A DNA stretch of 64,000 bases from Liopterus haemorrhoidalis (Eukaryota; Arthropoda; Insecta; Coleoptera; Dytiscidae): assembly GCA_963971575.1 (NCBI GenBank), contig OZ020611.1, forward strand, positions 61,723,381-61,787,380, given 5' to 3'. Under the pieces are notes generated by a model. It saw only the letters and a list, made by a program, of their open reading frames with translations, was not told the DNA's origin and did no database searches. Below, piece by piece: positions 1 to 11,768 of the stretch (its first letter is position 1; each line of letters starts with the position of its first letter). A program made the position numbers and the translations under genes.

Positions 1-362
1 TCTGTCTGTCTGTCTGTCCGTCTGTCTGTATGTCTGTCGGTCTGTGTACACGTGCAGAAAAAATTCGGCTGAAAGGATTTTTATGAAACTTCATATTTAA
101 GCTTTTGACATCAATGGCTCGAGTTCATCAACTTTTGGTAAAAATCAGTTAACTAGAAATGGAAGTTCACTCGTGTCGATTTTAAGATTTTTGCGAATAT
201 TTCACAACAGAGAAATATTTCGAAAATATTTATTTAACAAAAGTTGGTATAAAAGCATTAACTAACAACTTTTATTTGAGACATTTTTTGATAAAGCAGC
301 TTAAATTAAACAAGTACTTTGTGATGGCGGTCGGTCCTGTGGTGGCCACAGCTGATTTTTTT
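1..362 (+). repeat. R1 interspersed repeat, copy A (left part cut by window edge)
   Basis: A TCTG/TCCG microsatellite at 1-50 is followed by a unique arm (attcggctgaaagga, then aacttcatatttaagc) and ends in a GGCGGTCGGTCCTGTGGTGG block next to a T-run. The same arm occurs at 36.36-37.01 kb in the same orientation and at 17.60-18.22 kb inverted, so this is a dispersed family with a microsatellite built into its centre. The left half lies outside the window. Confidence 0.8.
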
Positions 363-558
363 TTTTTTGTTTTCTTAACTTCCAGAGCCTATTGCTACAG
401 CTTTCAAATAGGAAAACAAATAAGAATCGGATTAATTTGAATTTAATTTCAAAAGAAAATTCTTAAGACGTAGATTAAAAAACGAAAAACAGTTTTTCAA
501 ATTTTTTTTATCTCTTCACATATATATATATTTTAACTATGTAGGTAATAAATAAATT

Positions 559-757
559 GGTTCCACGACAATTCGTCTACAGACTTAACGTCTACGACAT
601 TAGGTATACGGACTTCTCGTCTACCACGACAATTCGTATACAGATTTTTCGTCTACCACGACATTTGGGGTACCGACTTTACGTCTACTGCCATTACGTC
701 TACCAGGTTAATTCGTCTACTAAAGCGTAAAGTCTGTAGACGAGTTGTCGTGACCCC
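559..757. mobile_element. Short TIR element with 9-bp target duplication (MULE-like MITE)
   Basis: The left end GGTTCCACGACAATTCGTC and the inverted right end form imperfect terminal repeats of about 32 bp. The element is flanked by an exact 9-bp direct repeat, aaataaatt, at 550-558 and 758-766. The interior is a degenerate tandem of ACGAC-AATTCGTCTAC units and has no ORF. A 9-bp duplication is typical of Mutator-like elements, so that superfamily is inferred from TSD length only. Confidence 0.75.
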
Positions 758-766
758 AAATAAATT

Positions 767-1422
767 ACTGTCCGCAAACTTTATCTCAAGGAGGTTAAAC
801 TAAAATTAAAAAAAAAACAGGTAATGTTTGATAAATTGATCTGAACTGGAAACGTATGAAATTTTTAACGTTACAACCCCTAAAACTACTGCGTACCTAA
901 AAACTGGTTCAAGTTAGGTTATGATAGTAAAGAAGATAGTACAGAAGAACCCGAATGATTCGAATTTAACCTAAAAAGTCTTTTGAACTTAACTTTGTTT
1001 TAATCTTGACGTTACAGCCCGTAATACTTCAGCCGGATACGGCTCGCGGGCATTATGTTGGACACCATTAGTTTTCTTGACCATACCTACGAAACCTTAA
1101 AAAATGAAATATTTATAATGAAATATATCCTTACTATTATTTTCTAAAATATTTTTAGTAATTATATTTTATCAAGTCAACATTTTTCTGAATAAATCAA
1201 TATTTCTTCTGATCAAGTTAATTTCTTTTCTTTTTTTTTTCTAAGTTATTAGTTTTTTTTTTTTTTCTGATCAAATCATTATTTTTTCTGATCAAATAAT
1301 TATTTTCTTATGGTCATAAAATAATTTAAAACTGATCACGTACTTACGATCAATATTATAAAATTTTCTGATCAAAAACTGAATTAAATTGTGATCACTT
1401 AAATATCAGTCTTAAATAAATA
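767..1422. other. AT-rich intergenic stretch, no gene seen
   Basis: There are homopolymer T-runs and several scattered 'TGATCA' words around 1.19-1.40 kb (ctgatcaa motifs at roughly 20-60 bp spacing), but no coding region, RNA or complete repeat that I can identify. Confidence 0.5.
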
Positions 1423-1430
1423 CTCTAAAT

Positions 1431-1609
1431 CAGTGTTTCTCAAACTGTGATCCGCGGGTCAGTTCTTGGTGGTCCGCGCACAAAACATTTCGTTAGTATT
1501 AATAATGGGCTTTCTCGCAAAATAAAATGTTTTTCTTGATGCTGGTGGTCTGCAGTTAGCGTAGAATTCTGAAAGTGATCCGCAACTGTCGAAAGTTTGA
1601 AAAACACTG
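1431..1609. mobile_element. hAT-type MITE, 179 bp
   Basis: The ends CAGTGTTTCTCAAACTG and AGTTTGAAAAACACTG are inverted repeats of the common hAT type. An exact 8-bp duplication, ctctaaat, flanks it at 1423-1430 and 1610-1617. Inside are the words 'ggtccgcg' and 'gatccgcg', shared with the element at 2399, so the two are related. There is no coding capacity. Confidence 0.85.
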
Positions 1610-1617
1610 CTCTAAAT

Positions 1618-2390
1618 ACTTAACTTAACAGATGGTAAATATTTTACAAAATATTGTTAATTTTAACACGATTAGTTCAAAAAATATATCCCAAACATTC
1701 AATATTCGGCCTCTTTGTTTACCAGATCCCTACAAAATTCTAAAATATGTGACAATTTGCAATTCACCTCAATGTTTTCTTTTTGAAAACAAACATATTT
1801 GAAATTCTATGGAAATAGTGTATAAAATTCAATAGACGTTCGTACTTCAAGGTAAAATTCCAAATTTGTTTTAGTATTCGTATCATTCTAATCACACTGC
1901 TATTGCAGAATTTATACTGCATATTGAGATACTGAGATTACAAAGCAAACGCACTGGCATGTTGAGGAAGTCACTGTTAAACAAAGTTTGATGTAAAAAA
2001 TTGATGTGAAATGTGAATTTTCACACATTTCCGGGTTTTGTATGTATTTATTAAGTGTAAAAAGCCAACATTATGCTGGATGTCTAGGAATATTTGTTCT
2101 ATAATCACATCAAAATCAACAGTTTTTTGATAACCACTTTTATTCGATATTTGAGTATATAAGACCTTCCATTTAAATTTTTAAAACAAAATTATATAGT
2201 ATTCAAGTCGTCATTAAATTAATAAGAAGTATATTGATAAAATTAGGAAGTAAATTAGTTGAATTATGGCTAATAACAGAAGGGTTAAATGTTAATAAAA
2301 ATTCAGAATTAGTCACCCTGCATTAGTCTAGTGTAATTGTTTGAGCGAGAAAAAAAAAAATTGAGCGCTTGACGATTCATATGCGATATC
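1618..2390. other. Non-coding AT-rich DNA with an R2 end fragment
   Basis: No gene is visible. At about 2000-2047 lies an inverted fragment of the R2 right end: a palindromic GTGAATTTTCACA block followed by gggttttgtatgta. The rest is AT-rich and unassigned. Confidence 0.5.
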
Positions 2391-2398
2391 ATATAGAC

Positions 2399-2718
2399 CA
2401 GTGTTTCTCAACAGGTGGTCCGCGGACCACCAGTGGTCCTCAGAAAAATTTTAGTGGTCCGCGAAAGTTTTTATATATGTTTTTTGCATTTTTTTTTAAA
2501 ATTTATTATGCACATTTTTTATGTAAATAATTTATATTTTGTTTATTTTCTGTAAACTTTCTGTGATTTTCTACAAATAAAATAAATGTATTTAATAGCA
2601 CATTAATTTTTTTTTTTTTTTTCTTGCAAAAAATGAACCAACAATTATTATTAGTGGTTCACGTTAGAAAATTATATAATTTACAGGTCCGCGGTGCGTT
2701 TTTGGTTGAGAAACACTG
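2399..2718. mobile_element. hAT-type MITE, 320 bp
   Basis: The ends CAGTGTTTCTCAACAGG and TTGGTTGAGAAACACTG are inverted. The exact 8-bp duplication atatagac is at 2391-2398 and 2719-2726. Subterminal GGTCCGCGGACCACC is a perfect small palindrome. It is a sibling of the 1431 element, with no ORF. Confidence 0.88.
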
Positions 2719-2726
2719 ATATAGAC

Positions 2727-3276
2727 TTCGTTCAAGCAGGCATTATTTATTATTACAGCCTGTTTAGTTAGCAACAAAAATTGTTTGTAAATGCAGACTT
2801 GTTATATATGGTTTTTTCTTGTTTTTAGTTTGCCACCCTAATAAAATCTGGGTATTATCTGGGCTATTCTCGTTATTTTTTGTAATATATTACGATATTG
2901 GTTAACTAAACGTAGATTTTGAAAAAAAAATATGTTTTATTAAAAAGGCGCCATTTTATTCCCGACTAAGAGTTAGTTAGTAGTTAAAATTTTTGGCGCA
3001 CATCCACAAAGGATATTTGCGCCTAATGCAGTCCATTTAAATGACTACACTACATATTAAAAACAATAAATTAAACAATCAATAAATAGATAAAATCAAT
3101 AAAATTACACATACTCAATAAAAGAAATCTTGCACAGAGAAACACAAATAAATAAGATAAAAAGTTTGTTCGATAATTTGAACAAACTCATGGTGATGGT
3201 AAGAGGCTGTAAAGGGGCCAATTACCATCGATATTCCCGAATAAGAATGACGATGGGTACCCGAGCTGGTAACATT
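2727..3276. other. No gene; degenerate repeat remnant
   Basis: AT-rich DNA. The stretch around 2985-3045 (ttagttagtagttaaaat, then ggcgc..gcgcc words) is similar to the reverse complement of 12715-12775 and may be a LINE 3' UTR remnant. No coding region is supportable. Confidence 0.4.
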
Positions 3277-3891
3277 AGGTGTGTTCGTTTGTGTTATTCA
3301 AACTGTTCTAAGTTGTCTCAATTCCAAAAAAGCGTTCATTTGTATGTTCTGAACTGTCCAAGTATTGTTCGTTTGTCAGTTCAGAACAGGTTCTAAGTTG
3401 TCTAAACTGTACTACGTCTAGAGGAAGTACAAGTTCGGACAAGTTAGAATAAGTTAGTGACGTCACTCTTTAACTTTTTTTGACTTTATTTTGTTTGTTT
3501 AAATAACCTAAAATCGTAAAAAAAATGTTGAAAAAAGCATTTTTGGTGAAATGTTCAACAGGTGAAGCCTTAACCGAGGATGAATGTTATATTTTTCTTG
3601 TGGTAAATATAATAATTCCACGGAAAAAAGTTACTATAAAAAAATGACTATAGTAATTCTTCTGCATCATCATCAGCAATTATTAATGAAGTCATTAATA
3701 ATTTTAATCAAACAGAACATATGTATGTCGCGATCGGCAGATGACAGTTGTATATTAGGTTAGGTTAAACTGCAATAACTTGTTCAAAGTACGTTCGTTT
3801 GTACCATCAACTATTTCCTGTGAAATAATGTTCTGATGACGTCACGACCTTGTTTTAAGGACAAGTTAGAACAAGACAAACGAACAGACCT
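3277..3891. mobile_element. PIF/Harbinger-like non-autonomous element, 615 bp
   Basis: The ends AGGTGTGTTCGTTTGTGTT and AACAAGACAAACGAACAGACCT are inverted and flanked by a 3-bp direct repeat, ATT. The termini match the 131-bp element at 18768 (AGGTTTGTTCGTTTGTG), which has a TAA duplication, so both belong to one family. The interior repeats 'acaagtt', 'gttcgtttgt' and 'gacgtcac' words. The Harbinger assignment rests on 3-bp duplications; the ATT here departs from the usual TWA. Confidence 0.65.
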
Positions 3892-3894
3892 ATT

Positions 3895-4410
3895 GTATCC
3901 AGTTCCGTTTTCAGTTCGTAGAACAATTTGGCTTTATCAAATTACCTATCCATCGCTAGAAAAAATGCTTATATACCACCACAGAAAAAAATGTAAGCTT
4001 AAAGAAGAATACTCCTTTTGTCCTTGAATTTAAAAATAATTTAAAATTGTAAGTATTAACATGTTAGGAACCTTCGATAAAAATACGAGGTTTCAAATAA
4101 AATAAAGTGATTAGCACAGCTTTGTTGACATAAGAATTTCTTGGTACGTATTTCTGTAATATGGAAGGTCATGCAATGTTTGCACATCCGCAAATATTTA
4201 ATCGTGGTAAATACATATTTACGGGAATTCGTAAATGTTTACTTTGATATTAAACACCATCACTTTAATATAACTAATAATAAATCAAAACCAACTATTA
4301 CAAATTAGTTTATTTTTGTTATCATCAAAAGATCATTCATATTTTCATCAAATATTTTCTTGGTAACATGATATAATGAAACATTCATCATATTTATACT
4401 TGCATGAATT
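3895..4410. other. AT-rich non-coding stretch
   Basis: No ORF of interest, no TIR pair and no tRNA-like fold was noticed. Confidence 0.4.
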
Positions 4411-4414
4411 TGGC

Positions 4415-4534
4415 CAATGGTATGGCTATATCCAAAGGATAGAAGATAGTAGAGACACGAAGAAAGTTTACGAAGCCAGCGTATCTAAAGGAAGATGCCG
4501 TGGAAGACTTTCCTCGGAGTGGAGTGAGAAATAG
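4415..4534 (+). pseudogene. LINE reverse-transcriptase C-terminal tail fragment
   Basis: Read from 4415 the frame gives QWYGYIQRIEDSRDTKKVYE, then a GRCRGRLSSEWSE-like end and a stop at 4532. This pattern (WxGHVxRM, KxxYEA, GRRxRGRPRxxW) is the usual C-terminal tail of insect endonuclease/reverse-transcriptase LINE proteins. Only about 39 codons remain, cut on the right by the hAT fragment that follows. The match is by recognition, not alignment. Confidence 0.6.
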
Positions 4535-4536
4535 GA

Positions 4537-5621
4537 CAAAAAACTAGTGGGCGGTAGGAATTTTTTGGTGGGCGGTAGGGGTTTTGTCCAATGCTGCCTA
4601 CTTTCCGTTATTTTAAAATTTAATTGAAGTTTTAAAAACATTAAAATGGAAATTTTTTAAAGTATTATTTAAAAAAAATTCATAGCATTATTGAAAAACA
4701 TTTTCATTAAGTTTTCATAAAATTCTTTACTGTTTATAATTAAATTTGTGCATGTATATTTGTTGTGTTTAATAACAAGAGATGATGCAGTAAGTTGTTT
4801 TATAAAGATTTTTGCAGCTAAATTTTGCGAAAGTATTTGGTAAGTTATTATTATTATCAGTGGTGCAGCCAGGATTTTGTCTTGGGGAGGGCCGAATCAA
4901 ATTTCGATGGTACGTGGGCCGCATACGGCCCTCAACCTTATTTTTTGTGGCCCCTGAAGCGGTAATCAAAATCACTTGAGCTTATTTAGGGGAAAAATAT
5001 ATTTAAAAATGTAAAATATACTCTTCCCATTTTCTGTTTATAAAAAAATGTCAAGAAACCCTTCGGGATATTCATATATTATGTAAAATAGACTGCGACC
5101 AAATCAGTTCGACACCCTTGCTGTTGGATATTGATGTTTATATCAAATAATAATTCTATTATTTGTTGATAAAAAAATGTAATTGTTAATCCATGTATCA
5201 AAAACTTTCACTTGATTTTTTCTTCAAGTCTCAAGTCTCAAGTCTCAATATTTTTGTTTCTTATGTTCAGTTCTCTAAATCAGCCGCTTGGCCACAATTT
5301 GTACCGAACGAACAGACTCGTGTGAAGGTTATACCGAAGTCATATTTCCACTTTATCTTATCTGAATCGAGTAATTAGTTGTTTAAAACAGTTTTATCAT
5401 TTGACTGGACGAATGTTTTAGTCGATGTGTCAGGGGAAAAAAGGATCAACGCTCCGCTTCATATAATTCATTGGAGCATATTTGGAAAGTGGGGCCCAGG
5501 CCCGTCAACCCTCCCTTGGCTGCGCCACTGATTATTATACAACACGTGGGCGGTATGAAAATTTTTCTACCAATAGAGATGCTAAAGTGGGCGGTAGGTA
5601 TGAAAAGGTTGAGTACCCCTG
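4537..5621. mobile_element. Degenerate hAT element fragment, interrupted
   Basis: The right end GGTTGAGTACCCCTG is the typical inverse of a CAGGGGTACTCAACC hAT terminus, and 'gtgggcggtagg' words occur near both sides (4549-4577 and 5551-5600). The left terminus is missing. A second hAT-like element (4858-5530) has inserted into it. No transposase is readable. Confidence 0.5.
4858..5530. mobile_element. hAT-type element, 673 bp, nested
   Basis: The ends CAGTGGTGCAGCCAGG and GGCTGCGCCACTG are inverted. The exact 8-bp duplication attattat is at 4850-4857 and 5531-5538. The subterminal blocks contain 'gggccg' and 'ggggcccaggccc'. No transposase frame is open over any length. Confidence 0.8.
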
Positions 5622-6323
5622 GTCTAGTGCCTACGTTAAAAGATACTGCACTCTTGGCATATGGGTTCCTTATGACAGTTAAATCATTTTGACCCGCAGC
5701 ACCTATTTGTAAACCACAGCAAATTCAAGATGGTGGTGATAATAGACCGCCAAGTACGACAGCTATAACTGATTTTTATAGCAAAATAGCTAAATACATA
5801 TTTGAAGAATGGACTTTAAGCTACAATTTTCCGCATCGCAAGTAAAATATTGTCCATAATTCATTATGTGTCCCAAAAATGTAATTTTCGAAACGTTTTA
5901 CCGAAATGAATTGCGCATGAATTGGATTGTTTTTTTTAATAAGATAGTATCGTAGATTACGAATTTTTTATCAAAATGGCAAAAATGTTGGATATTTGTT
6001 ATATTTTTTGCTGGAAATTTGACAGATTTTTTCCCGGATTTCGAGACATAATGACTTATTCTATGACTGAAAACCTGCGTGTACTAACATTTCGATTAAA
6101 TTCTTCCTAGATTTCTTTGCAAGATATATCCTTACAAGATATATCCTGAATTTAAGAAAGCAACTAAAATCTGAAGTCACAACTTTATGTTATCTTGCCG
6201 ACTTTTGTATCGTTTTCGACTAAATACGAGTTGTAAATTACAAAAATTAATAAAAAAAGGCATATGACTTGTTATTATTCGGGTTTTAACCGAAATAAAA
6301 TAATAAATTTAATATATCTGGTT
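5622..6323. other. Non-coding stretch, no gene recognised
   Basis: The region between the hAT fragment and the next MITE is AT-rich. I see no coding motif, no TIR pair and no RNA gene. Confidence 0.4.
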
Positions 6324-6331
6324 GGAACGGC

Positions 6332-6668
6332 CAGGGCCGTAATTAGCTTTTTCGGGCCCAGGGCAAGATTTTATATTTGGGCCCCCCTAAATACTATATA
6401 ATACAAGTGATGCCTAAAAAAAAATAAAAATGTCCTTACTTCTAAAATACAACTAAAGACCTAAAAAAAGTCCACACTTTTAAAATCCAAAGGATGAGGA
6501 CCTAAAAACAAGAAAGATCCTCACTTCTAAAATACAAGTGATGACCTAAAAAAAAGGTCGTCACTCAAATACAATCATTATACCAATATTTCCCTTCCTG
6601 TCCCCCCCCCCCCCCGCATCTAGACTCTGGGCATGTGCCCTTGTTGCCCCTGCCTAGTTACGGCACTG
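6332..6668. mobile_element. hAT-type MITE, 337 bp
   Basis: The ends CAGGGCCGTAATTAGC and CCTAGTTACGGCACTG are inverted. The exact 8-bp duplication ggaacggc is at 6324-6331 and 6669-6676. It contains three tandem-like 'tgacctaaaaa...cactt(c/t)taaaa' words at about 6410-6560 and a C-run near 6601. Confidence 0.88.
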
Positions 6669-6717
6669 GGAACGGCTGTAAAAAGAAACTTTGCTATTTA
6701 TATCTAATTTGTCTATA

Positions 6718-7638
6718 CTCTATCTCCGAAAGACTGATAGTAATATAATTTATTATTTGTAAAAAGTTATTGTATTATCCAGGGCTTCGAACCGTTATTT
6801 TTTTAGTTTCGGTTTTCGTTACGGTTCATTTGAAAAAAAAATTCAGTTCGGTTCCGGTTTTCGTTCCGGCAAAAATAACGGTTTTTTTCGGTTTTCGGTT
6901 TTCGGTTCAGTTCCGAGTGATAAATTTTTAAATGCATTTATTTGTAGATATTAGAAATTTATTTACTAGAACATTTTAATTTAGAAGAACATTTTATTCC
7001 TTATTTTGTAATAATCATTCTAAGACCGCAGGGGGAGGGTCTGGGCGTTCACCCCTCCCCCGAAATAATAGAAGCGCATTTTTTATTACTTATCATTTAA
7101 AAAATTCCGATTTTTTCTGCTCATCGGTTTAAAAAATAATCTTAAATAAAATGTATTTTATATTTTGGTTCACTTCCATAAACATTATCTGAACCGAAAT
7201 AAACCGTTATTTTTTTTCGGTTCAGCTCCGGTTTTCGTTCCGGCAAAAATAACGGGTTTTTTCGGTTTTCGGTTCAGTTCCGGTTCGAAGCCCTGGTATT
7301 ATCACACAGAAGCGGTAAAACAAAAGCGACAAAATATGAATAGTTCGAAACGGAATATTGTTAAAAACAACCGAGTGTGCCGCACATAGTATATGGGAAT
7401 ACGAACTAGGGTTAAACACAATAGGCCATAAAAATTTGACCATAAAATTTTGAGAAAAAATATGGTCACAGGGGTGTGTTTAATGATATGATAAATATGG
7501 TCACAGGCGTGCGTTTAATAAAATGATAAATAGTAATATAGAAATACACAAAACCAATTTAAACGTGTTTAAAATGTGCACGCCACTGGTAACTGCCTGA
7601 AAAAATTATTTATTACTATCAGGCTTTCAGAGATAGAG
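6718..7638. mobile_element. R5 TA-flanked MITE, copy 1 (interrupted)
   Basis: The ends CTCTATCTCCGAAAGACTG and CTTTCAGAGATAGAG are inverted and flanked by TA. The copy at 50934-51330 is near-identical over its whole length. Removing the hAT insert (516 bp) and one 8-bp duplication leaves exactly 397 bp, the length of copy 2. TA duplication and length suggest a Tc1/mariner-driven MITE. No protein is coded. Confidence 0.88.
6780..7295. mobile_element. hAT-type MITE rich in GGTTTTCGGTT repeats, 516 bp
   Basis: The ends CAGGGCTTCGAACCG and CGGTTCGAAGCCCTG are perfect inverted repeats. The exact 8-bp duplication gtattatc is at 6772-6779 and 7296-7303. Both subterminal regions are arrays of 'cggttttcgttccgg' and 'aaaataacggtttt' words in inverted orientation. 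The element sits inside R5 copy 1, whose uninterrupted homologue has a single gttttttc at the same place. Confidence 0.92.
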
Positions 7639-7718
7639 TATAGTTGAACATCAATTTCCGGTAGTTAAAAGCGTATAATTCAAAAATAGTGTTAATTTAT
7701 AGATTTGCTGCATTTAAG

Positions 7719-7930
7719 ATTATATTGTGCCCTGAAACACCCCTCTAGAATATGATATCCCCGTATGATATGATAGCCTATGTTTGAATCCTGGTTTTAC
7801 CCTATTATCATACCAAATTAAGTGAAAATATATCCAGCCGTTTTTGCGTGAATCTCGGACAGATAGACACACAAAAAATATTTTTTTCCGGATATTCTCT
7901 TGTAATTTTTTGAAACGTGTAGAAACCAAA
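7719..7930 (-). repeat. R6 interspersed repeat, copy 1
   Basis: The stretch with tttgaatcctggttttaccc, ttttgcgtgaatctcggacag and gaaaccaaatatg recurs at 43.44-43.74 kb in the same orientation and inverted at 10.39-10.58 kb plus 11.77 kb onward. A short GACA/GATAGACAC microsatellite lies inside. The superfamily is unknown. Confidence 0.65.
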
Positions 7931-9165
7931 TATGCCTATTTATTTATTTATTTAATACATCTGTCCCAAAAACATAGCCAAAATTAGACAGGACAAAAAT
8001 ATTAAGACTTAAAAATTATAAACTATTAAACATAAGAAAATACAATAAAAAAAATGAATAATTACTAGAACAGTTCAATTATTCTTTCTGCTCATAATAT
8101 GAACACATCCTGTTCAATGGGGATTTAAGGAATAGATTAGTATGTGCCTGGGGAAGATAAAAAGTGAGGAATGCCTTGTACGGAAAGGTGGGAAGTGGAA
8201 ATTTAATTGTTGAAAGGAAAAAGTGGATCGTCAGTTAGATTTGATGCTAATTTTTTCAGATAATTTGTGGAGTTTAACTCACGACGCTCACTTAAAGATT
8301 TGGTAGAAAAAATATTAAGAAGGGACTATATGAAATATCGAAAAGGGGGTAGGATCCCATAACTTTAAAGTAGAAGAATTTATGTTGCACTTTTTCAATG
8401 GCATTCTTTTGAATCTCATAAATGGGATCCCATACTATTGAACAATATTCAATTTTAGATCGAATGAATGTATAGTAAAGTGTGAAGATAACGTTTATAT
8501 TCGAAAAAGTGCGTGAATTCCTGATAATAAATCCTAGCATTTTATAGGACGAAAAACAAATCGTATCTATATGCGAGTTAAAAGTAAGTCTACTATCAAA
8601 CTCAATGCTTAGATACCAGGTACTTTCGCAACGAGTAAGTAAACTATCGAATAGGGGAAAATAGTGGGGTTATATTTTCGTGTAAATACAGAATTTAGCA
8701 TTTAGAAAGATTGAGGTTAAGTTTGTTTAAGGTGCACCAATTAGTCAAATTACCAAATTTTGAGATCGTTGGTAAAAACTAATCATTCACTTACTATTAC
8801 ATTATTAATGTCATTAATAAATATTTTTAAAAAGAGGACCTAAATTTGATCCTTGTGGGACTCCGGAAGTGACTTTAAAAGGTGAGGTTGTATGACCACA
8901 ATAGCAAACAGATAGATTACGATCTAGAAGATGCGACGACAATAACGGTACCAGTGTTGTTGAAGTCCAAAAATTTTAACTTTTTCAATGATAATTTGGG
9001 GATCAATTGTATCAAAAGCTTTGGCAAAATCAGTATAAACAACATCTACCTGCTTATTGCTATCCAGAGCAGACGAAACGTAATGGGTGAAATAACAAAG
9101 GTTGCTCGCCGTGGATCTGTGTTGCATAAAGTCGTGTTGTGAAAAGGATCCTTTATTTTATACTG
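7931..9165 (-). pseudogene. LINE-J remnant 1: reverse transcriptase, jockey-like, broken
   Basis: On the minus strand fragments of one RT can be read. From the N-terminal side: RRSTASN...YTDFAKAFDTID at 8924-9127 (RT motif A with the D of DFAKAFD), then GVPQGSNLGPL with frameshifts near 8840-8870, then LGFIIRNSRTF...KIEYCSIVWDPIYE at 8292-8540 (C-terminal region). Stops and frameshifts separate them. The 3' end is a TTTA repeat at about 7931-7955. The protein closely resembles the split copy at 52.5-53.1 and 60.7-61.5 kb, so the two are one LINE family in the same orientation. Confidence 0.8.
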
Positions 9166-9278
9166 AAACAGAAACCTATAATAATAATAATAATATTTAT
9201 TAAATAGCACAATTGGCTACATATTTTACTACATAGTAAAAAAATATACGAAAATATTCTAAGGAACAGATATACATA

Positions 9279-9434
9279 CCAATTCTGTAACTCAGTTACT
9301 ATGATCATAGTAACTAAATCTGTCACTATGAGCAAGGTCAGTTACTATCATGAATGAAAGTCATTATACTTTTTATAATATTTTATCTTGTAGTAACGTT
9401 ACTACACAGTAACATTTTACAGAATTGATCTGAT
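9279..9434. mobile_element. R4 MITE, short copy (internally deleted)
   Basis: The ends ccaattctgtaactcagtt and taacattttacagaattgatctgat correspond, inverted, to the ends of the 428-bp copy at 49595-50022. Here the centre is lost and replaced by an ATGATCAT-centred small palindrome (ttactatgatcatagtaa). No duplication was identified. Confidence 0.65.
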
Positions 9435-9436
9435 AG

Positions 9437-10387
9437 CCTCCAGTTTTATTAATGTAGACAGACTAAAACTGACTAAAAATTTGCACAAGTTCATTTATAA
9501 CATTAACCTACAGTTAAAATTTCAGTCAAATAGAAGATGGTCGAGCATAGACCTCCAACCACTTGACATGGAATGACCCGAAATCGAGTAACCATTTCTT
9601 AGTAACCAATTCTTAGTAACCATAAATATTTACTCATGTAATCAGCCCATCTTGTTTTGGCAAGAGATTTGTTAATTTGAGCCTCATGGCAAAATATAGT
9701 GAAATATGTATTTTGCAACATAAATGGTATAATTTTAATTAAATGTAGACACATTTACCTACTGGATATTACTGCATTTTATGTGCAAAACCCAAACACG
9801 TTACAATATTTAAATGTGGTATTACAAAGAGATAATTTGGCTTGCTACATTGTAAAGTTTTCAGTAGTGTTCCTATCAGCAGTAACATATTTACGTAGAC
9901 GAAACGAATAATATATTTAGAAGATTCTGGATATTTACTTTATCAACATCCGTATAAAAAATCAGTTTTACGTCCGTTTTATCTTAGTGGGACACTACCT
10001 TCTTTCAGAGAACCGTTTATCTCAATGTTTCTATGGATATTTCTATCATCTGTCTAAATTTAAACACGGGTCTTTGTATGTATTTACATTCGATATCTGT
10101 GTTGGTTCATAGGCACGGGATGAATGATAAGGACTGTTATTCACTGATAATATACAATTGCTCCAAAATCTAAGCGCACAGAACATTGGCTTATCTTATC
10201 CCCTGAGGATGTAGACATCTGTGACTGGCCTCTTGATTCTTCATTCATGTTTGATATATATTTTTTAAATTTTTTATTATTTATAATGTAAGGGGAGCAT
10301 TGTGATAGAGGATTTTTTTATGTAGAGATATTAGTACCAATAGAAAAATGAACCTTCATATCTGTAATGCTATACGCGACAAATCTA
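9437..10387. other. No gene recognised
   Basis: Short open frames occur but none has a recognisable domain. 'agtaaccatttcttagtaaccaattcttagtaacc' at 9588-9622 is a small tandem. Otherwise it is AT-rich unique-looking DNA. Confidence 0.4.
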
Positions 10388-10580
10388 TATAAATAAAATT
10401 GGAGGTTTTGCCTATTTTTTTTGACCTCATATTTGGTTTCTAAACGTCACAGATGATTAAAAGACGATAACCTATCTCTCTGTTTGTCAGTCCGGGATTC
10501 AAACCAAAAGAGCTGGACATATCTTCACGTAATTTGGTATAATGTTAAAGTAAAACCAGAATTCGAACATAAGCTGTATG

Positions 10581-11768
10581 AAGGGTGACCAGGTCTCAGG
10601 GTTTAAACATAGTTTCATAAACCGGGTTTTGTTATCATTTCTCCGAGTTACGTTAATTTTATCTAAAATTAATGTAAATGGTTTATAGCAATGAAAATAA
10701 CATACAGTGAAACCTCGATATAACGGACCTCGGTACAACGGATTTCGGATATAACGGACAGCATGTAAGCAATCGTAAACTGCACGTGACTGCACACTCG
10801 GATTAATATAATTTATCGATGATTCGGCAGATAGCGAAATGTAATTATATTACACGCAGTTTCGCAATTTTAGAGAGTTAATAATTAAGAAACAACAAAC
10901 TTCAAAAATCCAAAAAAAAAATTGATACATTTTTCAAATCAGTGTCACCGAAACCAGGAAGTCCTACTTTGACTCTCCTCAACCGGCGTATAGTGACATA
11001 TCATCTGAAGACGAATACAGTGTAATTTTAAAGTGTAATTAGAATATAAACTTTCGTTTATAATGCATATATTTTTATTTCATAGTTAATAAATAGCTTA
11101 TTCAGATAATTTATTTTTATATAACCGACATTCGGCTATATCGGACATCCCCTCGCCCGCATTGGTCCGTTATATCGAAGTTCCACTGTAGTTATGTTTC
11201 ATATAATCATAGCAAATCTCACACGTAGTGCCAGCGTATATCTAATTCTTTCTATTTCCGATCACGCCAACGGTTAAATAGCCAGCAGCAGTCGCAGACT
11301 GTTTAACGGTAGTGCGAGTCAGATAGTAGCGGGTGACACTTGACGGTCGATGGACGTTGTTAATGTTGTAGGAAATAAAAGCAAAATTCAATATACATGA
11401 CATGTCAGGAATTTTATGACGAATTTTATGATACCTATCAAAAGATGAGCAGAAAGAGTAACTGAAATATTGTCAGACCAATAAGCAATTTAATTTCTAA
11501 TTGAGTTCACCTGTTTTATTTTATTTAGATTTTATTATAAGCATTTTACTGACTGATTATATCACTATAAACTTATACAGAGTTCATATTTTAGTTATTT
11601 CAAGAATAATTAATGTTAATTTAATTTATTTTATATATTTTTTATATATGTAGGTTATATGTATTTTTGTTTTTTTTTTTGTCTTTATTGATTGTTATAA
11701 TAAAAAACGTGTATTTCCGATTTTTTTTTCAATCTCAGGGTTTACCAAAACTGAAATCTGGTCACCTT
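10581..11768. mobile_element. TIR element with 9-bp duplication (MULE-like), 1188 bp
   Basis: The ends AAGGGTGACCAGGTCTCAGG and CTGGTCACCTT are inverted. The exact 9-bp direct repeat agctgtatg is at 10572-10580 and 11769-11777. It carries the nested TA-flanked element 10705-11188. Net length without that insert is about 702 bp. The 9-bp duplication points to a Mutator-like mobiliser; no transposase is visible. Confidence 0.78.
10705..11188. mobile_element. pogo/Tigger-like MITE, 484 bp
   Basis: The ends CAGTGAAACCTCGATATAAC and TTATATCGAAGTTCCACTG are inverted, flanked by TA at 10703-10704 and 11189-11190. 'Cagtggaacctcgatataacgg' is the characteristic pogo/Tigger terminus. The interior word run around 10945-11030 (caccgaaaccaggaagtcc, atctgaagacgaatacag) could be the decayed end of a transposase gene, but no frame is intact. 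Confidence 0.88.

Noticed and set aside
1..60. Spaced short repeats as a possible CRISPR array
   Set aside because: It is a TCTG microsatellite inside a dispersed repeat; no constant repeat/unique spacer pattern and no cas gene, and the genome is eukaryotic.
6601..6616. C-runs (also 51488 and 52471) as regulatory or G-quadruplex sites
   Set aside because: Single homopolymer runs without the spaced tracts of a quadruplex; likely slippage.
7165..7443. Small frames on both strands around 7.2-7.4 kb
   Set aside because: They span the end of a hAT MITE and its host MITE; composition artefacts of GGTTTTCGG repeats.
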